From Takakia lepidozioides (taxonomy: Eukaryota; Streptophyta; Takakiopsida; Takakiales; Takakiaceae), in contig CM060731.1 of the NCBI GenBank assembly GCA_030704615.1, positions 71,840,756 to 71,900,755 on the forward strand: a DNA stretch of 60,000 bases. Reading direction: 5' to 3'. Each line of letters starts with the position of its first letter. The first letter of the stretch is position 1. The position numbers and the translations under genes are program-made. Below, piece by piece: positions 32,488-43,988 of the stretch. The notes beneath the pieces were generated by a model. The model was not told where the DNA came from. It made no database searches and saw nothing but the letters and a program-made list of their open reading frames with translations.

Positions 32488-33650
32488 ACTCCGTTGGTAT
32501 CACTGGCGCAGCCCGTGACTGCTTCTGCGTTTCAACATGTAAATCATGCTGCAATGGTTTGTCATCGATACCACTGTACCCCTTCAACTTATTGGCATTG
32601 ACTCTTCTCAGCATCTCTTTGTTAATGGTTTGTAACATGGCGGTGTTGTTATCATACATCTTCTGTATGATATAAGGTCCTTTCCATGGTGATTTAAGCT
32701 TAAACGCTTTAATCTTTCCCTTCTTCTGCAACCAGAGAAACAAATCTCCCGTCTTAAAAGTCTTTAACTTGCCTTCATCAAACTGTTTCTTTCTCTTCAT
32801 CTGAATTCTGGTCATGTTATCAGCTGCATCAACACGTACTTCTTCTACATGGTATAATTCATGTTTCCTGACCTTAATTGAATCTTGCAATTCCATTCTC
32901 TTTCCCCACTCCATTCTCATGGTAGGTAACAGGAATTCCACTGGAAGTAAAGCTTCCATACCATAAACTAATTGGAATGGTGTATACTTAGTGGTGACTT
33001 TATATGAAGTCTTGTATGACCACAAAGCTGTCAGCAGCTTTGTATCTTAATCCGTTTTGCATTGACTATCTTAGCCAAGATAGTACATAGTATTTTGTTG
33101 GTAGCCTCTGCCTGCCCATAACCTTGTGGGTAATATGTTGTATTCTTCCTATGCACAATCATGAACTCTTTAGTCAATAGTTCAATGGTCTCATTAATGA
33201 AGTGACTTCCCTGATCACTGATAAATTCCAAGGGACAGCCAAATCGTGTAAGTATTTTCTCATACAGGAACCTTGCTGTGGACTTGGCTGTGTTGTCCCT
33301 CAAAGCTTTAGCTTCCACCCACTTCGTAGTATAATCTGTGGCTGTAATTATGTACATGTTCTGTGTATTCTTGGCTGGTTAATTGGTCCAACAAAGTCTA
33401 GTCCCCATTTCTGAAATGGTTCGGTAGGCATTGTAGGATGCAAAGCCATCTTCCCAGATCTCTGCAAAGGTCCTAGCCTCTAACATTCATCACAACTCTG
33501 ACAATACTTGTGTACATCTTTGAACAAAGTAGGCCACCAATAACCTGCAAGTAGTATCTTCCTACTGGTAGTCTCTTCTCCAAAATGACCTCCAGCCACT
33601 CCTTTATGAACTTCCTCCAAAACTTTATTTACTTCATGGTGGTACAAGCA
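32240..33650 (-). pseudogene. Integrase of element 2
   Basis: Collinear with the integrase of element 1. The HHCC region is near 33500-33640 (a second Cys pair in CQSCDECQRL). The DDE core has Asp in WGLDFVGP near 33390, ISDQGSHF near 33205 and Glu in GQAEAT near 33100, followed by the tail to 32450 (DLFLWLQKKGKI, LKSPWKGPYIIQKM). Frameshifts near 33645, 33370 and 33045 break it, and a few residues before the catalytic Glu differ (QGYGQAEAT against QGNGQAEAT). The frame enters the 30-bp array and closes at 32240. Confidence 0.87.
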
Positions 33651-36202
33651 TCATTTAAGTACTCCATCAGGTCCTAGCTTATACATTCTGCCTCCTACCA
33701 TAGTATAAGGTAAAGCCTTGATAGCGATTCTCTTCCTCTGCTCCTTACCATAACTAGGTGGGCACTGACCATGAGTAAGGTAGTATCTGATTGGCCACTG
33801 CCAGTCTAACCATTCATCTGCACTTCCTTGCACCTTCAATACAAATAAACTCGCATCAGGTAACTGATTGTCTACTCCTATGGCGGTCTCTCTTGTTGTT
33901 AGTCGTGACAAATGATCTGCCACAAGATGCAAACGGCCAGGCTTGTAAACAACTTCGAACTCAAACTCGTGCAAGATTATTAACCACCTCGCTATCCTTC
34001 CACTTATCAAAGGTTTGTTCACCAGATATATCAGAGCCTGGTGATCCACATAAAACATAACTTTCTTCCCAATAGGTAATGCCTGAATTTCTTGACTGCA
34101 TAAATCATTGCCAGTGCTTCTCTTTCAGTTGTGCTATAGTTCCTTTCAGCACTGTTCATCAACCTGCTAGCATAGTACACAGGTGAATCTATATTTCCAG
34201 TAACATTCTGGGCTAACACCGCTCCCAACGCTTCTCCTGAGGCATCACAGTGAACATGAAATACTACATGCCAGTGAGGGTTAATCAGCACAGGTGTAGT
34301 TGTTACTGACAATGTAAGTTCCTCAAAAGCATGTTGACATTCAGCTGTCCATGCAAACACTGCATCTTTCTTCAGAAGCTTGTTCAATGGTGCTGCTATC
34401 TGTGCATACCTTTTGACAAATCTTCTGTAATAACTGGTTTGTCCAAGGAATCTCCTTAGATTCTTAACATTTACTGTGGTGGTGAGGCTTTAATGGCCTC
34501 CGTCTTCCTGGGATCCACAAGAAGTCCCCTCTTACAACACAATGTGTCCCAGAAGCACCCCTGAGTTCACACAGAAAGTACACTTCTCTGGATTCAGGCC
34601 CAGACCTCTCATTCTGCATCTGGCCAGACATAACTCCAATTTATGCAAGTGCTCATTCTAAGAGCTGTACACACTGAAATCATCCAAGAACACCTGCATG
34701 AAATCATCTAGATACTCATGAAAAGATTCACTTATCACTCTCTGAAAGGTTGCTGGTGCATTACAAAGTCCAAAAGGCATGACTTTGTATGCATAAGCAC
34801 CCAGTCTGTGATGAAAGCTGTCTTTCCTTGGTCTTCTCTCTGCCACTTGCACTTGATTATAACCACTGAAGCCATCCATGAATGAGTACATCTCATGGCC
34901 TGCCACAGTGTCCAATACTGGTTCTGTGAATGGCAAGGGAAATGGATCTTTCTTCGTGCAAGCATTCAACTTCTTATAGTTCACACAAACTCTCAGTTTA
35001 CCATTCTTCTTGGGAACTATCACAATGGCTGACAACCAAGTTGTATACTCTATTGGGTATATAAACTTAGCCTCAGCCAACTTCTTGATCTCTTTTCCAA
35101 CCTTCTGTGCATAGTTGGGATTCATTCTGTACCTTGCCTGTTTGATTGGTACTGACCCTGGTTCCAATTCAAACTTATGCTGAAAGATCTCAGGTGGTAT
35201 CCCTTTTAGATCCTCGTAGCTCCAAGCAAATACATCTCTGTATTTGATGAACAAACTCTTAGCTTCCTCAAAGAATTCTGGCTCCAAATCAGCTCCTACC
35301 TTCACCATCCTCGGTTCCTCTTCAGTTCCCACATTCACTTCTCTCACCTGCTCATCAGCTGTGATTGTCCAACCAGTCACCACTTCATCCTGTAAACTCA
35401 CAGTGGCTGGTTCATCTAGGATTTCCATTTCTCCTTCTCTTTCTTCATAAAATGTGGTGGGTAACTGCTTATCTCTCCTCATTGGTGTTGCTGTCACTAC
35501 ACCACAGCAGATACCTTTTAAACAACTTAGGCCTTCCAGCTGCATCTCTGCAACCTGTTCCCACTCTGGGTGTGCAGCGAACAGAGTAGCTTCCTGCTCC
35601 TCATCCAGTCCTCCCCTCCAGTCATACTCCCTGACCCCTCGAGGTCTTCTCGTAGCAGGTAATCTACTAGATTTCTTAGTGGTGATTTGTATCTTGTGCA
35701 TCCCATCATGCACAGTTAGTAACTGAGAATTCCAGTCATGGAATACCGTGGCCTGTTTCAGCCACGGACGTCCCAATAATAAGGAGTAAGCCTCCATGAC
35801 TTCATCCATCTTCAACACAGTTACTGTGATCATAAAGATCATCTTCTGTATCTGTATCTTAACTCCTCTTATCAATCCCAATGGCTGTACACTTCTTTGA
35901 TCTGCCATTGTTACTGTAAATGGGGCTGGTTTCATGTTACTTAGACCAAGCTTCTTCCTTAATTGGTCTGTCATGATATTTACTCCAGAGCCTCCATCTA
36001 TCAGTACATCAGTTAGTTCAGTGCTTCCAATTCTCAATTGGATTATTCGCATAGAATCATCAAAGTCCATGACTGTTTCTCGCCCTTCCGGCTTCACATT
36101 ATAACTGGTCACCTTGCTGTTCAGGTCTGTGTTTCCTGTCTCATGGGCAATTCGATTGATTGCTTGATACAGCCTGTGTCTACAATAAGGTGCCACAGCC
36201 AA
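33651..36202 (-). pseudogene. pol: Protease, reverse transcriptase and RNase H of element 2
   Basis: 36202-34658 is one frame holding the protease (VLIDGGSGVNIM near 35990, LLLGRPWLKQ) and RT through VFLDDFSVYSS near 34680. It contains a short shifted patch (AERRPRKDSFHH, where element 1 reads AEEDQGKTAF). A TAG after VYSS, where element 1 has AAG, and frameshifts at 34440-34560 break the thumb. RNase H follows at 34387-34031 and 34058-33651 (HCDASGEALGAVL, TEREALAMIYAV, FYVDHQALIYLV). Protease and RT in one frame show a pro-pol fusion in this family. Confidence 0.9.
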
Positions 36203-36262
36203 TAGCTGTCCAATGGTAATCTCTGCTTTGGTCTGGCATATACTTCAGCCAAAGTCCCTTCA

Positions 36263-38555
36263 TTACTTTGCATGTCTGCAACTTCTTTCTTCATTTCCAT
36301 CCTCACTCACTTCTTCTTCTCCATCAGAATCAGAGGAATCTGCCACAGGAATATCAGTACTCTTCTGCATTTCCCTTATGGTATCTGCCACTTCCTTGTG
36401 CAGTTCCTTCTCATCTCTCCAAGCCTCATCATCTTCAGGCATATCACTACCATCTTCATTATCATCATCTTCCTCAACTACTAGAGGTATTAGTTTGGCT
36501 TTGCTTCTTGTTACTATCATTGTACTTACTTCTGGTACAACACATGGCCTAACCATGTGAGCTGCCACCACTGGGCCTCATTCACAGGAGCTCTCATCTC
36601 ATTCTGGTGTCTAATCCAGAATGAACAGGCTGCCTTGCGATGTCCTGGCTGATTACAATAGTAACACAGTTCTTCACCATTGATCCTCGCCCTTGGTCTG
36701 CTCTTGGATTATTTCTGTAATCCTGATTCCCTGGCTGGTAATTCCCCCTTGGATTACCCTGATAGTTGCCTCTGGAATTCCCTTGGTAATTCCCTCTTGA
36801 ATTACCTCTCCCTTCCATGCCATTGTTATAACCACCAGGCCTACCATAGTGGTCCTGATCACTGTTTTTTCTTGGCTGGGGCTGCACTTGATGCACCCTT
36901 ACTTGCCTAGGTTCTCTAGCTGATGTCCTTCTGTTGTAGTAACAATTCTCAGTAGAATGGTTATCCATTTTACAGATAGTACAGTGTTTCTCCTTCATGT
37001 GGCATTCAGTGGTGGTATGGCCTTCATTCTGGCACTTTGCACACCAAACACACTTCCTCCAATGTGTTGCAGCCTCTGTGGCATACTTCTTCAAGATTTC
37101 TTCTAATCTTTCTCATAGTTATCCCTCTTCAACTTCTCCTTTCTCTTACTCTTCCTTTTCAGTTCTTGCTCTTCTTCTTCATCTGACTCATCCTCAGAGT
37201 CCTCATCATCCCTTTTATCTCTCCTGAGCATTCCCAATTGCTCAATTCTGTTTGCAGTTTCAAATGCCTCCTCCACTGTATTATGGGGTAACATATCCAC
37301 TTTCTTCTGCAACTCTGGTCTTAGTCCACTCACAAACCAAGTCTTCTGTAAACCTGGTGCTGGTACAGCAGCTAGCTTTTTCATCATCAGTTCCATCTTT
37401 TCCATATACTCCTCAACAGTTTCATGCTTCTTTTGCTTTAACTGTTGTAAACTTCCATACACTTCATCCTCAGTTTTACTTGTCCTAAACCTATTTCGGA
37501 ATGCTGTATTCAAGCCATTCCAGGTTAGGAAATGATTATCAGGAAATCTTGCATACCATTCACTTGCTTTCTTGATAAGTGAACAAGGAAACAATCTCAT
37601 CTTGGCATCATCGCCATTCTCATTGTTCACTATACACATGTGCTCAATTGGCTAATGTGTACATCGGGATCCCCTTTTCCTGAATATATTGGAAAAGGTG
37701 GTTTTGCCCGTGTTCGTTGTAACGCCATTTGTGGCCCTCCATTCTGCCCACTGACAGGTGCTGGCACCCTTGCTGGTGCTGGTCCTTGAGGACCTGTTGT
37801 AGTTGTGGTGGATCTTCCGCCAAGTGGTGGCCCCTGAGCACTCCTTGCTACTGGCCCCACGTTATTCACAGTATTCCCAGCTCCAGTTGCACTACTTCCC
37901 ACACTCCTTGTCCCCCAGAGCCAGATCTTGGCAGCCCGCCTGATCCCCCTGAGCCGACACTTTGTTGGCCTGTGATCCAAGTGCTCCACTTGATCCAGGT
38001 CCAATGGGTGGGATGTCCTGGTTGTAGTCTCAACCTCAGCTGTTGGGTCCACTTCTTCATACTCTTCCTCTTCCAATTTCTTCTCTCTATTTTCATCCTC
38101 CAAGTTCTGCCCTTGGGTTTCTTCTTCACTCATGTAACTCAACTGCAATGGTGTTGGAGAGTCTGAACTCTCCGTTGGCTCTACCACATCCTCTCCTCCT
38201 TCTTCGCCCTCCGCTTCAGAAACTGGAGTTCCTGCTTTTGGTGTTCCATGCCAACTCTTATCAAAGATTTCTGTCAAATCTTTTATCCAAGGATGTACCT
38301 CAGATCTTTCACCTCGTGATTGATCTTCTTCCCGTACCAATTCCCTTAATCTTTCTTGCAAAGAAAAAGAAGGAGTGGCATCCAACTCTAGTTCTTCCGG
38401 TATGGGTGATGTACTCTCTGATCTTAATGGTGTGAGAGGTCCAGATGATTCCCCTATGTCTATTCCTCTCTCCAAAGATATGGATAATTAGCTTTCAGAT
38501 AGCTTTCTCTTTTTGCTGAATATCTCTGGAGTCTAGCTTCTCTTTCATCACTCAT
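36263..38555 (-). pseudogene. gag: gag of element 2
   Basis: The start ATG is at 38555 by alignment with element 1; a base loss near 38473 shifts the frame. The pieces are 38475-37630 (acidic MA-like part; Gly/Pro linker), 37639-37103 (capsid core with LNTAFRNRFRTSKTEDEVYG intact where element 1 has a stop), 37094-36594 (knuckles CAKCQNEGHTTTEC, CTICKMDNHSTENC and the RGN/NYQ repeats) and 36571-36263 (acidic linker to protease). The third knuckle lies across a frameshift at about 36680. Confidence 0.87.
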
Positions 38556-38576
38556 GTCCCATGTCTTTCATTTCTT

Positions 38577-39272
38577 TTAATGTGGCAATAACCAAAACTC
38601 TCTTCTGTAATATCTCTCGTATATGCCTGGGTTTCTTTCAAGCTTCAATGCACCCTTGGCTATACTAGAATTCTCTGTTACCATATAACCATATGGCAAA
38701 CAAGTCTGGAAAGCTGTTCTTGGTGTGAGTTTGATCCACAAAATATCCTTTGGAATCCAATTCTTTACCAGTACAAGCTCTTCATGCATATGAGTATAAA
38801 CATTCACCTTCCTTTCCTCCCAGCCTTCAAACTCTACTCGCTTAATGGATAGCAATGCTATCACATCAACCAGTGTTGGTAACCAACGTGCTCTTCCTCT
38901 ACAGGCCACCTGATAAATCTTTATCACTCCTTTTTCCAGACCCCATTCAGGGTCAGCATCATGCACTCTTTTAAGAATGTTTTCTTTACAACCGTCTGGC
39001 AATTCCAAGAACCTCTGAAAGAATCGTTTGGACAATCTTTCCTTCTCAGTTTCACAGGGAATTTGATTCACATCAAATTCTTTAATTCTCCATCCACCAT
39101 GATCCCACCAAATGCCTGTCACATCTGGTTGTTCATGACCCAGTTCCCCAGTATGGTCACCAAATGTCGAGCGGCTTTTACTCACCCATCCCTTCGCTAT
39201 CCGAGGGGGGAACTCCAAGATAGAAGAGTTGGAAATCTCTAAGCACTCAGCCCACTCAGAACAATCAGTCAT
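38577..39272 (-). CDS. Leader ORF of element 2, intact, starting inside the 5' LTR
   Basis: 231 residues, uninterrupted. The ATG at 39272 is 108 bp inside the LTR; residues 1-36 (MTDCSEWAECLEISN...) are LTR-encoded, and the next residues (STFGDHTGELGHEQP) are encoded by the primer-site region. The rest is 80-90% identical by eye to the element 1 copy, including KENILKRVHDADPEWGLEKG, RVEFEGWEERKVNVYTHMHE and the C-terminus YERYYRREFWLLPH. It stops about 20 bp before the gag ATG. No known domain is recognised. A product specific to this retroelement family seems likely; its role is unknown. Confidence 0.72.
   Translation of the reverse strand: MTDCSEWAECLEISNSSILEFPPRIAKGWVSKSRSTFGDHTGELGHEQPDVTGIWWDHGGWRIKEFDVNQIPCETEKERLSKRFFQRFLELPDGCKENILKRVHDADPEWGLEKGVIKIYQVACRGRARWLPTLVDVIALLSIKRVEFEGWEERKVNVYTHMHEELVLVKNWIPKDILWIKLTPRTAFQTCLPYGYMVTENSSIAKGALKLERNPGIYERYYRREFWLLPH
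39147..39164 (-). other. Candidate primer binding site of element 2
   Basis: The minus strand next to the LTR reads TTTGGTGACCATACTGGG, the same position and pattern as TTTGGCGACCGTACTGGG in element 1. The tRNA is not identified. Confidence 0.5.
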
Positions 39273-40182
39273 GACCTACAGCTAGTGTATCATGGGGGTG
39301 TTTCCTATTTGTACTCCTTCCCGCATTCATGTTAGCGAGTTACCTTACTTTCTGCAATTAAGTATCAGTTTGCTTCAGAAATCTATCAAGTTCCATCCAT
39401 TCATTCCACAGCTTCACTCAGGTCTCTCTACACAGTGTGAGTATGAAGTATGTATCAGATTAATATCTATCAAGTATCAGGCTGAAGTCATGGTGTCTCT
39501 AATCTACTCTACATTACAATTCTACAGCTTGCATTCCTCAAGTAACAACAGATCGTCACTTCTCCTACTCCGTGCTCTTCATCTTTCCCCTCAGAGATGT
39601 GCTCTCCCCCCTATTTCCAAGCCCCCGATGCCAGAAGTCCCCCACCAAGAAGTGATCCCTAGACGTCCCCGCTCTTCGCTTCTTCTACCTCCAAGCTGTT
39701 CTAACCGCTTTCCTAACAAACCGTCATCCCTGTAGTACACGTTCCTTTTTCAGATGTCGTTCCCCTACCGTCGTTCCCTGCCAATGATAACTGTTCCTCA
39801 GCTGTGCCGAGTTGTGACTGGCTGTATCAGGCTGTGGCGGGCTGTGACTGGCTGTGTCGGGCTGTGTAGGGCTGTGCGAAGCTGTGGCGGCTGTATCGGG
39901 CTGTGACTGGTTGTGTTGGGCTGTGTTGACTGTGCAAAGTTGTGACGGCTGTGTCTGACTGTGTCGGCTGCGTCGGCTGTGTCGGACTGTGACGGGCTGT
40001 GTTGGCTGTGCGAAGCTGTGACGGCTATGTCGGGCTGTGATGGACTGTGTTGGGCTGTGTATCTCCCCCCTAAAGCCTGTTGCTGTCACCCCTAAGGCTT
40101 CTGTTGGTCTCAGTCTGTGTAAAAATTAATGGTACCCCACAGATCCCGTAAAAGCGTCTAAGTCCCAAACAGCCCTCTAACA
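39165..40182 (-). repeat. 5' LTR of element 2
   Basis: 1018 bp, pairing with 18771-19756. It is 32 bp longer mainly because of an extra CTGTGTCGGCTGCGTCGG-type segment near 39955-39985. The transcription start and promoter cannot be placed by eye. Confidence 0.95.
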
Positions 40183-40187
40183 GTAGT
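40183..40187. repeat. Target site duplication of element 2, right (GTAGT)
   Basis: Matches 18766-18770, showing that the two LTRs flank one insertion despite the 21 kb between them. Confidence 0.9.
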
Positions 40188-40260
40188 AGGGCAGGCTGTT
40201 CTTACCTACCCAAGGAGCCTTGCATGGTGCATGTCTTGGGTTACTTATAGGAATTTGAAC
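40183..40260. repeat. 191-bp tandem satellite, right part
   Basis: It continues the unit interrupted at 18770: GTAGTAGGGCAGGCTGTTCT, then TACCTACCCAAGGAGCC and the GCATGTCTTGGGTTACTTA block, in the order seen at 18575-18640. It then loses similarity. The first five bases are the target duplication of element 2. Confidence 0.8.
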
Positions 40261-40342
40261 ATGCTGCAGCAATCTGATTTTTCAGTACACAAGATGCTTG
40301 CTTATATGCTTGTCTTGTTGTCATGACCTGTACATAAAAATA

Positions 40343-41474
40343 CCCGCCCTCCCACCCTATTTTATCATGAATGATTGGGTGAAATCAATTGGGAAGTCAT
40401 GACAAGAATGTAAGTTTTAGATGGTGCCCTGTTTATGGGCTGTTTATGTCTTTAATTGACAATGACCCTAGTGGGTCTTGTCCATGTCTTGACATGACAT
40501 GAGTATCTTCCCTCTCTTTTTTACCGTTCACAAAAGTAAACAAACCACAAGGGAGAGAGGGTGCAGAAAAAGTTAAAAGATTGTACTCATAAGACGTTGT
40601 TTGTCGTAGCCTTGTGGCCATTGACCCCGCGCCCAGTTTGAGCGGAAAAAAAAGGGACAGAACCTGCCTCTGTCAGGGGCTGACGTTGGTACCTTCATAT
40701 ATAGAATTAATCTGGGTTTTCCAGATATCCTCTAGAAATCCCTTAACACAAGCATCAAACTGTTGTGTGTGATTTGCCCAAAAACTAGGCCTCAGGAGGG
40801 CCTGGGCTTTTGGCTCAGCCTTGAGACTTTCAAAGTTGGTAAACAGAGGTACAGGCACAATTCCCTTGATAGATTTGACGAGAGCGACTCTTTGGTGAGA
40901 TAACCCCGGACAGTGTATCAGAAAATGAGTACTGTCTTCAGGTTGCCCACACAACGGGCAATTGCACTCTCCCTTTCCTCTCTGCTTCTGTTTGTTGTTC
41001 AAAGGTAGGCTTCCTGCCCTGAGTTTAAATTTCAGTCTAGTGCCGAGAGTGGGTAGACCCTTGAGTGTCCTCCCCCATGTCACTGACTGGAAACAAGTTC
41101 AGGGAAGTTTTTTGCCTAACTTCATTTTCATCAGACAATCTCATGGCAACAGACATGGTTTTGGACACTACAGCCTCTAAGTCAGATTTATCAGCCCATA
41201 TTGCAGATCCGTACTCCAAGGCAGGTCTAATAATGCGACAAAGCATGGTTTTCTTAACCTCAGAGTTGACCCCTCTGCAGAAAAAGTTAAAAAGAGAGAG
41301 GAAGAGGGAAGATATTCACGTCATGTCAAGACATGGACAAGACCCATAAGGGTCATTGTCAATTAAAGACATAAACAGCCCTGGATAGGGCACTATCTCA
41401 CATTTATAGTCTTGTCAAATCATCCCAAAAGACACCACCCAATCATCCAAGACAAAACAGGGTGGGAGGGCGGG
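40343..41474. mobile_element. Inverted-repeat element enclosing a LINE reverse-transcriptase fragment
   Basis: Left arm 40343-40540 and right arm 41280-41474 are inverted copies, e.g. CCCGCCCTCCCACCCT at both outer ends and GTCTTGTCCATGTCTTGACA at 40480 against its complement near 41328. Each arm is nearly 200 bp with about 80-90% match by eye. Between them is a minus-strand LINE RT end. No convincing target duplication flanks it. It may be a foldback or a non-autonomous DNA element that captured retroelement sequence. Confidence 0.65.
40673..41246 (-). pseudogene. LINE (non-LTR) reverse-transcriptase C-terminal fragment
   Basis: Two overlapping frames. 41246-41037 begins MLCRIIRPALEYGSAIWAD, the usual motif after the RT thumb in plant-type LINEs. 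41083-40673 has LKFKLRAGSLPLNNKQKQRG, then CPLCGQPEDSTHFLIHCPGL, a CCHC zinc-binding reverse-transcriptase tail (zf-RVT-like), and a conserved-looking C-terminus. No catalytic RT or endonuclease part is present. The fragment is bounded by the inverted arms. Confidence 0.75.
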
Positions 41475-41889
41475 GTTTGTTCTTGTGTGGGACAAGATAA
41501 GATATTGTTGTCCCTGTGCATGCTACAAGGCCTCTTGGTTCAGCCTGTACATATACCAGCAGCTTACCAATTGAGCCATTAATTATGGCAGGTCATGCAT
41601 CAGCCAAGGCATAAGGACCAGCCTGCATTTTGTCAGAATCTCAGTATCCCACCAAGCAGTCCAACTTGAGCTAGATGAAGTAGATTCCATATCATTTGTA
41701 TTCACCCCGAGACATGTGATCATATAAGGTATCAAGGGAATGTGAATGCAGCCTGTCAGATTGCAGGTTCAAGACTTGTACCAACAAACAGCATGAACAG
41801 CCGAGATCCATCCTCTTTTGTATAAAAAAACAGATGGCAGGTCATAGGCATGATGTCATGACAGATCCAAAACAATAGGTAGGATTCCA
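41475..41889. other. No gene seen
   Basis: A/T-moderate sequence with scattered words of the 191-bp satellite in inverted orientation (for example GACCAGCCTGCATTTT near 41610). No ORF or domain. Confidence 0.4.
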
Positions 41890-42763
41890 TTGCAGCTTAC
41901 CATCCTCATCCTTCAAGAGTTCCATGCTAAGACATGCAAAGAACACCTTACTACGATCCAGTATACATCAGAAGTAGGCCCGACAAGGAGCAGGGCAGTA
42001 CCCTACCAGGCTGCCGCCTTAAACTTCAAGGCCATCAGATCCATAGTTACCCAAAACCGCCAAAAACATACCACCAAAAACCAGATCCTCTTTGGCCAAA
42101 ATAACTTACAACCTAGCTTATTAATCCACAGGCTTTGTTGTCAAAGATTAAAAGGTAGGGTATGGTTTGTATGCACACAGACCCTCACACTTGTCATCGA
42201 TGTCAACTAAGAAACTCAAAAGCAAGAGAAAGAGATAAGAACATGAGAATCCCTAAACTCCAAAGGCACCTTAAGCGATTGGGGAAGAGGGTTATGCGCC
42301 ATCACCACCCGCAGCAAGCCGCCTCCACAAAGCACATAAGCAATGAAGCAAAGCAGGCACAATCGCAAGGCACTAGAAAGGAGGGAGAGAACTTCCCATC
42401 ATAAGCATCCTTGCTAAGCACCGAAAAAGCCAGAGGAGGGTTCATAGCGGTGTTTCCCGCTGCAAGAGAGACAAGGCGCCGCCTTCGCGCCCCCCCAGGC
42501 GCTCGTCCAGCATAGGTACGACACCACAAACAGGGCAGCCACCGAAGCACGCCCGCCATAACACTCTCCTCGCGAGCTCAGAAGCACATCGCGTGCTTCT
42601 GACAGCAGGAGAGACGACATAGGGTTGTCCCCCGATTATTCCTCCGTGGATGAAAACAGTAGGACGAATCCATATACCCTGATGGATTTCATCCGCAACA
42701 AGGTTAAAAATAGGTTTTGGGGTAGGGGTTAGGGTTTCCACCGTAATTAATCATAATTAGGGG
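41890..42763 (-). repeat. Dispersed repeat family X, copy 2 (inverted relative to copy 1)
   Basis: Homologous to 8561-9700 when read on the minus strand. The match begins right at the CACTA border (CCCCTAATTATGATTAATTA at 42763 down) and fades past about 41900. A minus-strand frame at 42302-42559 (MAGVLRWLPCLWCRTYAG) starts at the position equivalent to the GTTATGGCG in copy 1. Copy 1 has an insertion relative to copy 2. Confidence 0.6.
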
Positions 42764-42829
42764 CACTACTAGAGAAACCGGTTTTTCCAACACCACCCAT
42801 AGTTCACACCTGGCACTTTGAACGGCTCC

Positions 42830-43988
42830 TCTTACACCCATGTGAGAGGAGGCAAGGTGTGATTTGGACCATTGTAGGAAACACCACATGGTGTTACAAA
42901 TTTCACACTCGAATGACACCCATACGGTCAACGGATGTTGATCAAGATAATTCATATAGGGCATTTGACATGAGTGTGAAATAAGTCATGGAGTGTGAGG
43001 TGAGTGTGAGATGTCCTACAGGATTTTGGGGCAACTATATGGCATGGCACATTGACCATCAAGGTGGATATGACTTGGCACATTGACCATCCAGGTGGAA
43101 GATGGATGGATGAAATGACTTCCACCTCTATTCAACATGCCCTGGACTACATAACACATAGAAGTTCAAAAAAGTTATTAGGGTTATGGAGTCTGCATGT
43201 AGAGGGCTGTGGGACTTGTAGTTTTTCTTTGCCAGCTCTTTTAGAATCTGAATGCCCACCAGTGCAGGCCATCCCTTTAAGTTGATGCCAAAATGAATTT
43301 TCATCCAAAAATCAAAGCTCTCAAAATAGACAACCTCAAGTAAAATGAGAAGGAGATCGGCAGAACCGAAAGGGCATAGAATTCTCTTCAATATTGAACA
43401 CTGCCTGCAACTATTGGCTACAATTTGCCCTCTGTCCTGTCACATATAATCCCTCCGGGAACCAGCAATCCAAAAAGATGCACTGGTCATGCAGCTGACG
43501 ACAATATCGTTATGAGAATGTCACACTATAATCAACAATGTACAACAATTGCTTTGAGAAGCTATGGATAAAACTACCACATGTCGTCTCAGAGATGTGT
43601 GAGCCCGGCAATGTCAATCCCATTTCTGTCCAGTCAACCGTGACCCCTCACAATGAGACAGTCTGAAACTGAGCTGAGCACGGATTTCAATCTCTACTAG
43701 TCCAATCGTACTAGAGAAATATCCAGTGATCCTCAGACGAGGTTTTCTTCGCCACCTTACAAAAATTGTTCCCAATGACTCCCTCCCTGTCCACATTGTT
43801 GCTAGATGTTGAGAAGCTTGGACAAAGTGCCTTGCTCTTTGTGACTGGCTCCATTTTTGAGACAGCAGGGTTTTTTTTTTTACGGGTGTACTTCACTCAC
43901 AACCGTCTTTTTTACATTGCGTCCGGGATATCAATGATCACCCCAGCCTGAATTTTGCCCCACCCTATCAAGCGCCAGTGCTTTTTAA
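42830..43988. other. CACTA interior without recognisable gene
   Basis: Subterminal GGTGTGA words up to about 43020, then unremarkable sequence. Minus-strand frames at 43128-43391 and 43614-43896 are short and unlike anything I know. The frame at 43711-43896 is Lys/Ser-rich (MKYTRKKKNPAVSKME) but has no supporting signal. Confidence 0.4.

Larger units (their letters stand above)
18771..40182 (-). mobile_element. Ty3/gypsy LTR retrotransposon, element 2, complete but interrupted by MULE A
   Basis: A minus-strand element with 5' LTR 39165-40182, primer-site candidate, leader ORF, gag, protease, RT, RNase H, integrase, a long ORF3, polypurine tract and 3' LTR 18771-19756, flanked by a 5-bp duplication. 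Removing MULE A (8133 bp plus one 9-bp duplication copy) leaves about 13.3 kb. The two LTRs agree at roughly 97% by eye, many differences being single-base indels plus one 29-bp repeat-unit difference. This suggests a moderately young insertion. The coding region has more breaks than that age suggests, so the copy may have been moved in trans, or the sequence contains base-call indels. Confidence 0.93.

Noticed and set aside
18771-40182. Two solo LTRs instead of one interrupted element
   Set aside because: The 5-bp duplication, primer site, polypurine tract, gene order and the restored ORF3 frame all fit one element with a nested MULE.
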